Of a stretch of DNA of 60,000 nucleotides, positions 51,600 to 60,000 are shown in pieces. Both the position numbers and the translations under genes were made by a program. Position 1 is the first letter of the stretch. Each line of letters opens with the position of its first letter. The stretch is taken from contig CM022673.1 of the NCBI GenBank assembly GCA_012295275.1, positions 18,779,810-18,839,809 of the forward strand, in the 5' to 3' direction. Origin of the DNA: Chrysomallon squamiferum. Taxonomy: Eukaryota > Mollusca > Gastropoda > Neomphalida > Peltospiridae. The notes under the pieces were generated by a model that had not been told where the DNA came from, made no database searches, and worked only from the letters and a program-made list of their open reading frames with translations.

Positions 51600-54136
51600 C
51601 TAAAAATAAGTGAACTCAGTATCTTACTTTTTCATACAGTAGTCAAATTAATAACCACAACAGTAAAAAGAATTCTGGTAAAATATTGTTATTGGTTTTG
51701 TTATTGTTATTATTCCCAAAGCAAAATAAAAGGATAATAATATTAACATACGTAAATAGATTTGCTCAGACAAACATATTATAAATACTTTAACACTTTT
51801 CTGAGAAAAAAATATGATGCATAAATACTCTCAATTACTGACTGTAGACCTTTTATGAGGTAAGAAATAAGAAAGTAAATAAATAAATTAAAATAAATAC
51901 ATGTGAATGTGTGCTGTATCTTAATTCTTGAAGTGAAAGGATAAATATACATGTTGTAAATTATTCCTGCTTTTAATTAATCAAACTCTTACCTCAAATA
52001 GAGTTGTCGCCAGAAGGCACATGACCCCACCACAATGTATGTGTCATGACACAGGGCAGCAAAACGACCAACATCTTCTGGATAGATGTAACCAGACAGC
52101 ACATACCACAGGTCTATAGGATACACCACACCTTTCTTTTCCTGCTCTCCTGATGATGTGTGTTTCTTCCGATGATGTCTTCGTCGTGCAGGGCAACTGG
52201 TGGTATTACCTTCTGTTGCAAGAATCAGTATAATATAGATATGTGTAGATGGTATTATGATACCAACAATTAATATTTTAACAAACATGTATCATTCAAT
52301 GGAATTGTAAATATTACATTACTATCATAATTATGTATGTATATTTGAGTGATATTCCAATACAAATAATTAATATTACAAGAAATATGACCAGGCATTC
52401 TGACAGTAATAAATAACATTATTAAATATTTATATGTTGATTACGTTCAGATAACAATAATTAAAACTGTGATCATGTCTCTGGTTTTACTTGATAAAAA
52501 AAAAAAAACTACAAAGCAGTATGGCACTTTTGTTGCTTTGAAACACTGTATATGAAATGATATTTGATCAGGGTTTTGCTATAATAGTACCTCAAGTTTT
52601 AATATTTTTAGGGCATGTCTAGTGTTGCCTAAGGTTTAATCAGAAATGTTATGGCAAACACTTTCTTCAGAGTAGAGGCACCAAGGCAATTTAATTTGTA
52701 TCATTAAAATGGGATTTTGGGGGGTTTCAACATGCTCAGTAAATCAACAGGATATACGGGAAAAGCACAGAAATAGAATTAGATGTTTGTGTGTGTGTGT
52801 GTGTGTGAGCGTACATATGCATGTGTCAACACTCTAAACCATAATGAATCTGCTTCATACAAAGTGATGGACTACAAACCAGCATTTTGAGGAAAAACTA
52901 GCACTTCTTCCTCCTCCTCTTGCTCACTGTTTCTGGAGTTTTCAATGTCAAAGTCATCAAGATCTTTCTCAAACCAATTCAAATCTTCTGTCAAATTCTT
53001 GCCATCTGGTTTTGCAAAATATTAAAAAAATATTTTAAAACAAATTCAAAAATCTTATGATAAAACTGATGAACTGCAGCATGACAAATAAATAAAATGG
53101 TATGACATAAATAAGTATACTCTAAAGAAAATTATTACAATCACCTTCAGCATGAATTGCATTAGCACTTCCCTTTTTAACTCGTAATGATGATGATAGA
53201 CAACATGGAGCATTGGCATAATCATTCAAACTCACATCTGAAAAAAAAGAAATTAATTTAAAGTTTCATATGCTACTGAGAAACTATAACTGAACTACTA
53301 AATTTTACAAGTTGCTCACTAGCTCTAATAATATAGTAATAATAATAATAATAATAATAGGAGTAGCTTTTCTGAAATTATTTTTTAAAACTAACTACCA
53401 ATATATAAAGTTATGAATTACTACTACTGTACTGGTATCAAATAGGGGAATGCAGTAAAGAGACACCATGTTAATACCCCACAATGTCTGTATTCGTATA
53501 CCATGAACAAATTAATTTTTAATCACAACACGAATTATTAATATCATAAATATGCTAATTATTTTAATATGTATAATGATTCACCTTGTTAAAATATTCT
53601 GTGTAAAATAAAAAAATATCATTTGCATTGTAATGGTTATACAGATGAAGGTATGATACATGGTTATACAGATGAAGGTATGATACATGCTTATAAGTAC
53701 TTATTCTTAACCAACTACATATAATTCGTTTATGCTGTCTGTTCTTAACCAACCTGTTTTAATCATCGATGTCTCAGTCATATCGATTGTTTTTTCTTCT
53801 TACTTTCCATATATTGATATAATATCGTATAATTATTATATCGTATTAATTATCGATCTAATAATAAACATCAGTCATTTGAAATCCAACATAGACATTT
53901 ACAAAGTGAAATGATGATAACAATTTATATCATGTTCATGTTGTCTTTGTTTATATATGAAACGAATTAGGTTTGCAACCGTGTTCTAAAAAGAAAACCT
54001 GGAATCTGTTTTACGACAACCATCGTTCGTTTGATGTTTCGTAACTTGTTACGTTGTACATTAACAGTATCTTACCTCCTGATGAACATGCAGCAGCCTT
54101 CTTTTGACCTTTCCCCCTCCTACCCCCCTTCGGCAT
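51023..54136 (-). CDS. TMEM183: TMEM183 family protein, 5 coding exons
   Basis: Joined - strand exons 54136-54076, 53237-53145, 53005-52880, 52212-51993 and 51599-51023 total 1077 nt, giving 358 residues (human TMEM183A about 376). All splice phases agree. Order: very basic start MPKGGRRGKGQKK; DVSLNDYAN and RVKKGSANAIHAE (conserved); acidic segment with a run of Glu (about 55-92); basic ARRRHHRKK (102-110); an F-box-like segment from YPIDLW (124-129) to WRQLYLR (about 161-167); conserved C-terminal half including IPMVMGMV (292-299) and a WWDTKYPF end. The cellular role is poorly known. The gene is tail-to-tail with MYRF and head-to-head with the liprin-alpha gene. Confidence 0.95.
51993..52212 (-). 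CDS. TMEM183: TMEM183 exon 4 (F-box-like)
   Basis: Acceptor TGCAACAG, donor GTAAGA. Codes a basic stretch, then YPIDLWYVLSGYIYPEDVGR and AFWRQLYLR, an F-box-like helix bundle conserved in human TMEM183A. Confidence 0.96.
52880..53005 (-). CDS. TMEM183: TMEM183 exon 3 (acidic)
   Basis: Acceptor AAACCAG, donor GTTTGT. Codes an Asp/Glu-rich segment (FEKDLDDFDIENS, then a Glu run). Low complexity, but the phases fit both neighbours. Confidence 0.88.
53145..53237 (-). CDS. TMEM183: TMEM183 exon 2
   Basis: Acceptor TTTTTTTTCAG, donor GTGATT. Codes DVSLNDYANAPCCL and RVKKGSANAIHAE, clearly matching the conserved N-terminal block of the family. Confidence 0.95.
53633..53688. repeat. 27-bp tandem duplication
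   Basis: Two head-to-tail copies of a 27-bp unit starting TGGTTATACAGATGAAGG, in TMEM183 intron 1. Confidence 0.85.
54076..54136 (-). CDS. TMEM183: TMEM183 exon 1
   Basis: Start ATG at 54136-54134; codes MPKGGRRGKGQKKAAACSSG plus one base, donor GTAAGA. The MPK start and basic run match the family. Confidence 0.9.
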
Positions 54137-54316
54137 GGCTCTCTCCTTGCGATATAACAATTAATATACATTTTCAAAAAATGTAAATGAAAATACAAAA
54201 ATGCAATACGAGAGAAAAATACAGAACGTCGATCATCTTTACCAACGTCGATAGTCTCGAATTTCTGAATTGCTGTATTTGTCCACAGATCGGGGTTTTC
54301 TCAAATGAAAATTAAA

Positions 54317-54370
54317 AGCAAATAATAATAATAATAATAATAATAACAACAACAACAATAACAACAACAA
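54317..54370. repeat. (TAA)n(AAC)n compound microsatellite
   Basis: A TAA run passes into AAC units between TMEM183 and PPFIA. Confidence 0.85.
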
Positions 54371-54779
54371 TATAAAAGTAAGAAACAAAAAATAAAATAC
54401 AAATATTAAATTTAAAGTTCGAAACTAAAAATAATAATAATGTAGCTTTTTTTCTTCAATAAAACAACTATTTTTGCTATAAAATGTATATAACGTAAAC
54501 AGTGTAGAATGGAATGAATTTTAAATTGTAGATACAGACAAAATTACACAATGTTAAAAAAAGCTTTAATTAATATTATTTTCAATATGTTTATCATACT
54601 ATATTTTGCACGTGTTCATGTCATAATAATACAGTAATGTGTATAGGTCTTCATTAGATATCTCAGGACAAGATAGTAATTTTGTTAAGTGCATCATTAT
54701 AATTATTAGTAATTAATATTTCTTCAAAAGTGTTTGTAAAGTAATGTTTAAATAACATTTATGCACATAAACATACAAA

Positions 54780-54806
54780 ATATATATATATATATATATA
54801 TCAATT

Positions 54807-54840
<34 letters not shown>
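54780..54840. repeat. (TA)n(TTTA)n(ATT)n compound microsatellite
   Basis: Three adjoining simple repeats in the divergent intergenic region. Confidence 0.85.
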
Positions 54841-55363
54841 ATTCATTCCATTTTCTACGGAATAATGTGAATTACAATTCATTTCATTTGTAATAAAACA
54901 AATATTTTGAAACTATCCCTACAGAAGTTATTAAATACAAGCATTATGTAAATATAATCGAGACCTATAAATTTTCGTTGTGCCCTCTGGTGCTGGCCGA
55001 AGAATTGTTTCCCTTCTTCAGTGGAATTATGGGTATGACACACTTTCCGTAGATAAAATGGCTCCTATTGAAAGGCGAGATTGAGTGAAGGATGAATTGA
55101 CAGGACAAATGTAGTTGGTTCTGGGTGGAATATGTACTACTGATGAAGCGGAGACGTTTTGATATTCAGGGAAGGTTGTAATATTGTAAGCATGTGATGA
55201 TCGATGCCGTCAGAATGAAATATAAGTTGTTGATCTTGCATGAAATATGACGATAAACGTTTCGGAACCATCCCCGTTTTGATGAAGTCTGTGTACTACC
55301 CCCTTTCGACTGATTTTGGTTAATACTGGGGTAACGGTAGAAGTTTTAAAATAAAAATCCAAA

Positions 55364-55603
55364 ATGATGTGCGACGTTATGCCAACGATTTCTGAAGATG
55401 GCTCGAACGATAGAGAGTCGCAAGGGTCCGGGGACGACTCAAATTTTGAACAACTGATGGTTAACATGTTGGATGAAAGGGATAAATTGATGGAGAGTTT
55501 GAGAGATGCCCAAGATCAGTTATCGCTAGCCCAGGCTAAAGTAGTTGAGGTAGAAAAGGAGAGGGATGCTCTTATGAAACAGGTGCTGCAAACCCAACCT
55601 CAG
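55364..55603 (+). CDS. PPFIA: Liprin-alpha (PPFIA) first coding exon, partial gene
   Basis: Codes 80 residues starting MMCDVMPTISEDG, then FEQLMVNMLDERDKLMESL and a heptad-rich stretch to QTQPQ, ending exactly at donor GTAAGT in phase 0. The MMC-VMPTI start and FEQLMVNMLDERD block are diagnostic of liprin-alpha, a coiled-coil/SAM scaffold of presynaptic active zones that binds LAR-type phosphatases. An in-frame TAA (55352-55354) precedes the ATG. Only the start of the N-terminal coiled coil is in the window; the SAM domains lie beyond the right edge. Which paralogue it is cannot be told. Confidence 0.95.
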
Positions 55604-58600
55604 GTAAGTCTGTACTTTTGATCTTTGCCGCTAGTGCACGCAATGTGCCGGTTCTAACTTATTTATGTTCAACGCACCTACGCTGATTACTTTGTCCCTA
55701 AGACGCCATTTTGTATAAATTAAGATCTCTACGTTTCTTAGAAATTAAAAATATCAGAAAGTTGTTTCTATCAGAAAGTTGATTCATTTCTAAAATCGCT
55801 GAGGTGTAAATTTTTTATCTAAGAGACAACGGCATCAGAAGTGTGTCAGCTTAGTTCCTTGTAAAGGAAACTCTTGACTACGTCCCTTGGAATGATGTCA
55901 TTTTCTACCTCGTTCTGAAGACAGAGCTGTCAATATATCTAGTCTTTTTCCTCTTTCACTGAAATAAATTCATTACTTCCAACTCATTTTCATACTGAAT
56001 CACCTTTATGACTAAGGGTTCATTACTTCCTAAATATATGCTGGCATTATTGATTGAATTATTTAAAAAATATATATATATATTATTATTATTATTTTAT
56101 TTTTTATTTTTTATTTTTTATTTTTTATTTTATTTTTATTTTTATATATATTTTTTTTTATATTTTGGTTTTCAGTTTTGTAAATTAGCATCATTTAAAA
56201 ACGAATCTTCTTAATTCCTGATAACTTTATGTTTATGAATTAAGAATTTTTTTTTTTTTAAATAATTTATAAAATAATTGGATAAAATTTGTTTATGTTT
56301 GTAATACAATGCTTTAAATATAATGGACAAATAGATTAAAATTTAGAAAATAGAAATTAATACAATGATAGCTATCAAAAAGATTTTAAATAAAAAAAAA
56401 TTATTGTTAATATTTATTAATTTATTGATAAATTTCAGTTTTGTTTTATTAATACTCAAAAAGTAAAATTTTAAGAATATTAAACTATATTTTAATAACA
56501 CAAAAATATCATATTTAGAAGAAATATATATGTATCTTTACAATTATATTCATTATGAATATAAAAATGTTTGTGGTACCATCACTGCAGTTAATTATAT
56601 ATTTCTGTGGAATGGAAAATGATTAACTTTCCAAACAGTTATTTAAATTAATCTTATTTAAATTGTTTGAAAAAATATATTAGTTGTCTAAATACTAATA
56701 ATTATTATTATTTTTATTTTTATTATTATTTTTTTTTTTGTTGGCACACAGTATGCTGTGATTCATTAAAATTAAAACAAATGTATCTAGTAATATCAAA
56801 TATCCTTGGTATCTTTCCTCTGTAAAAACCACTACTGAAGTAAAGTGATCTAACATATTAACATCAGGTACTCAACTATTACAGGTCACCTCTTAGTTCT
56901 CACCACCTGTTACTTTGTGTACTGTGCAATACATTTCAGTTAACTTCTCTCTTTTTATTACAAAACAGTGGCAATACTACTTGGACCAAATGTAGTTATT
57001 CACTTGATCTCAGTGTACTTTTGTGGTTGTGACAGTGATCTAAGTGTCAGTATTATAGTCAACTGTAATAAAGTATGTGGGGGTATATGTATATTCTGTG
57101 ATTTTAAGTATATTTGTTTGAAAGTCAGTACCTTAGTTATTAATTATATCTAATAACAAAAACAAATCTATCATCTATATTTTAATTAAAATAATTTTAT
57201 ATTAAAACAAGTAAAGTATTTATTAAATTATTTTTTATATATACATATATTTATAAACACAAGATAATATTTCTTACTTCTTCTAAATGCACATCTTGCA
57301 GAGAGGTTATGATACATTTTTAGTTATGCATGATTAAAGTTCTTGTTTATATAATTTTTGTAACTTTTGTGACTCACTACACTTTTTCTCTCAAAATAAC
57401 ATGCAGTTAAACTTAACATATGTCCCCTGTTCTCATACGTTGATGTATGTAAAATACTGTTCACAGCTGTGTGTAGAGGGGATAAAAAAAAAAACAAAAA
57501 GAACTCTGATCATAAACAGGATATTAATTCCCATCTCTTGAGAACACTTGATCATTTCCTCTATGTCAGAATAGCTACAGTTTCCACTTTTCTTAGCAGT
57601 AAGCAAACAAGCTGAATATTTTTTTATTTGTATATGATTATATAAAATGGTTTTGTTTAAGCTTATGAAATTGAAATACTGGCTTTGTAGATTATTTGTG
57701 TCCCCATAAAATGTATTTGTATAAATTTAAGTATGTATTATAAGTTACTGATCTGTTATTGTTTATTTATGTAAAATGCAATTCATTGTTTTCAATTTGA
57801 CTTGTTGTTTTTACATACCAGTCATCAGTAGACTGATGCCTTGTTCTGGGTGAGGTAATTCCATTATGCATAATAATAAAATATTTTATCTAATAAACTA
57901 CAAGCCAAAAGATCCAAATTTATAATTAATTTTTTTTTTTAAATTTTTTTTTTGGTTTCTCACTTGGAGAAATACTTACTCCATGATATAAGCAACATTC
58001 ATAAACTTTATTTGTCAGTGTGCTTAAAATACTTTTTAAAAATAAATCAAAATGTTTGAAACTCATTCAATATACTTATATTCGCATACATATTTAGAGT
58101 TTAATATTTGTGTATTGTTGGTATTTTTGGTTAAATGCCCCATATACTTCTGAATTTTACAAAGGTAAATAATGTTATTTTTTTTTTTTTTTTAATATCA
58201 TATAAATTATTTATTTAATTTTTAATAAGTTTTATTTATTATAAATTGCTTAATACAAGTGTATGTTCCCAATGCTAGATGAAGTAATAATACACAGGAT
58301 TGTTATAATAATAAGGATAGTGTTTACATATTTCTAAAATTTATTTTAATTTAAAGATTAGTAACTTCTGTTACTTTACTTAGATTGGTATAACTAAACG
58401 GGAGAAAAATGAAAGGATTGAAAAATATATGGAAGTTGGGAAGTTCTGTATGAAATCTAATGAATTTGATCAACAACCATTTGACTTGATCTGTGATGTT
58501 TCATTCAGTCAGTTAGATTAGTTTTGTTTCACAGAAAGCCAGTGGAAAGTTTCTTTTGAAACAAGTACTGTTTTGTCTTTTACACTGTAAAAAACATCTG

Positions 58601-58746
58601 CTTTTACTTAGTGATATTGCTTATCAGTAACCTTTATAAGCTACATTCATTTAGAGGTATCCACCAGTTTCTTTTTGCATACAACATGCTAATAATAATC
58701 TACAGTGTCTTACTCGATGATCAAGAAAGATGGTGATTCCTAGCAT

Positions 58747-59269
58747 CCAGAATTGATCATTCAGGTTTTAGTTAATCAGATGTTAATGTCTGAAAAGGTG
58801 TTATTTTCATGTATGTGCATTTTTAAAATCTATATTGTGGCTAAACAAAAACTATTACACCCAGGAAACTTTTATATGTTTTAGATAACATGTGGGAGAT
58901 TAAATTTAAATAAAGGTCATCTCAAGGTCACGTGATCCACACGGTCAATTTCAAGGTCATAGCAAAGGTCAAAAGGTAAATGTACCCCCAATATTTGGAA
59001 GCCTTGTCATATTGCCTTTTCAACAGTACCAATTTTATGAAGATTGGCCCAGTAGTTCCTGAGATATGAGGGTTCAAAGGTTGGTGGTCATACCCATTTT
59101 TGCAAAAAATCTCAAAATTCGATGGGCCTTATCTCCCACACCACTGATCCGATTGGGCTAATATTTCAGATTTGGTGCTGTGGGATCCCAGTCAACAAGT
59201 ATACCAAGTTTCATAAAAATCTGAGATGGTCGGGTTTAACCCATTGGGTGATTTGACACGGAATGACCC
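58747..59269. mobile_element. Foldback MITE-like element, copy 2 (truncated)
   Basis: A reverse-oriented copy of 16525-17231. Its right end (about 59125-59269, ending GGAATGACCC) matches the left arm of copy 1. The interior half-site cluster is present at about 58914-58985. The opposite arm is missing: similarity fades at about 58740. It ends directly against a (TA)n run. Confidence 0.8.
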
Positions 59270-59295
59270 ATATATATATATATATATATATATAT
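59270..59295. repeat. (TA)n microsatellite
   Basis: About 12 AT/TA units starting at the end of the foldback element. Confidence 0.85.
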
Positions 59296-60000
59296 CAGCC
59301 AGTATAATTATTAATAAAAGACAACAATAAAACAACTACTGTCAGTAAAACATCTATGCTAATAAGGAAAGTAAATAAAATATTAATCAATAAAACAACT
59401 GTTATTCAGTAAGATTAATAATAAAACAGCTATGTTAATCAGTAAGAATATCAGTGAAATTTCTTTGTTAAAACATATTAATCAGTAAAACATCTCTGGC
59501 AGTCAAATTTGACAAAATTATTAATTATTATCAATGAAATCACAACATAATGGGTGTCTCTATCCACTAAAATAAATAGAGTCAAAACAATGAGAATAAA
59601 TAATGAAATAATTGCATTAGTGTGAAATGAAAATAAACATTAAACAGCAGACTAATGTTAAGCATGTTATATATTGTTAATATATCCTGATAGTATTAAT
59701 AAGTGTTGCTCCCTGTATTTTTGAAAAGCCCATATAAATTATAGCCTTTCAGTTAATTGATAGGATTTTTTTTTTAAACTGAGGTGTGAGTATGATTCTA
59801 GCTACATTTCTCTTAACTACACAGCACATATTCTTTGATAAATAAAGTCTTCAAATCTAGCAAAAATAAGAAATATAAATAATGTTTCTGAGATGAATTG
59901 ATGTAAATGAATAGTATTTTATATTTTCATTAATTTTATTCAAATGATTATACTACATGAATAATATTAACACAGTCAAAATATTCTAATACACTGAAAT

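Larger units (their letters stand above)
54137..55363. promoter_or_regulatory. Divergent promoter region TMEM183 / PPFIA
   Basis: The start codons of the two diverging genes are 1227 bp apart. Near TMEM183 there are two AACGTCGAT copies (54225-54233, 54244-54252). Near PPFIA the DNA becomes less AT-rich, with several CpGs and an AAAATGGC motif at about 55056 that resembles a YY1 site. The middle holds TAA/AAC, TA and ATT simple repeats (54317-54370, 54780-54840). No TATA box stands out on either side. Shared regulation is inference. Confidence 0.45.
55604..60000 (+). other. PPFIA intron 1 (to window edge)
   Basis: I found no second liprin-alpha exon before the end of the window. The intron holds TTTTA/TA-type repeats (about 56070-56165), poly-T tracts, the second foldback element (58747-59269) and a TA run after it. 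Confidence 0.6.

Overview
The window is animal (metazoan) nuclear DNA: roughly 70% A+T, very rich in microsatellites, with short coding exons bounded by GT..AG splice sites and separated by long introns. It has no operons, Shine-Dalgarno sites or dense ORFs. Exon-by-exon translation gives three genes. The mix of proteins, intron sizes and repeats suggests a lophotrochozoan, most likely a mollusc and possibly a cephalopod. That placement is inference; the sequence alone does not prove it.

Layout: (1) 1 to about 6400, intergenic, full of simple repeats. (2) 6590-46172, + strand: a complete MYRF (myelin regulatory factor) gene in 26 coding exons that join in frame to 3339 nt (1112 codons plus stop). 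(3) 46173-51022: MYRF 3'UTR and tail-to-tail intergenic DNA. (4) 51023-54136, - strand: a complete five-exon TMEM183 gene, 358 codons plus stop. (5) 54137-55363: a compact divergent promoter region. (6) 55364-55603, + strand: first coding exon of a liprin-alpha (PPFIA) gene that runs off the right edge.

MYRF is a membrane-anchored transcription factor. In this copy every expected part is present: acidic N-terminus, basic/SUMO-type stretch, NDT80-like DNA-binding domain, S74-type self-cleaving chaperone domain with its Ser/Lys dyad, coiled coil, one transmembrane segment and a cysteine-containing luminal C-terminus. TMEM183 carries an F-box-like segment. Liprin-alpha is a synaptic active-zone scaffold. 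TMEM183 and a liprin-alpha gene are also neighbours in human (TMEM183A/PPFIA4, from memory), so this may be old microsynteny.

The most notable observations are: a run of small symmetric (phase 1-1) exons in MYRF encoding related NFSPPH-type peptides; local tandem duplications that copy the 3' ends and donor sites of two adjacent exons around the transmembrane segment; a 42-bp hAT-like element with an exact 8-bp target duplication; a 707-bp foldback element with long terminal inverted repeats, a second truncated copy and a cluster of nuclear-receptor-type half-sites; and a 12-copy, 44-bp minisatellite carrying E-boxes just upstream of an exon. I found no CRISPR array, rRNA, tRNA or prokaryotic mobile element, and no clearly new multi-gene system.
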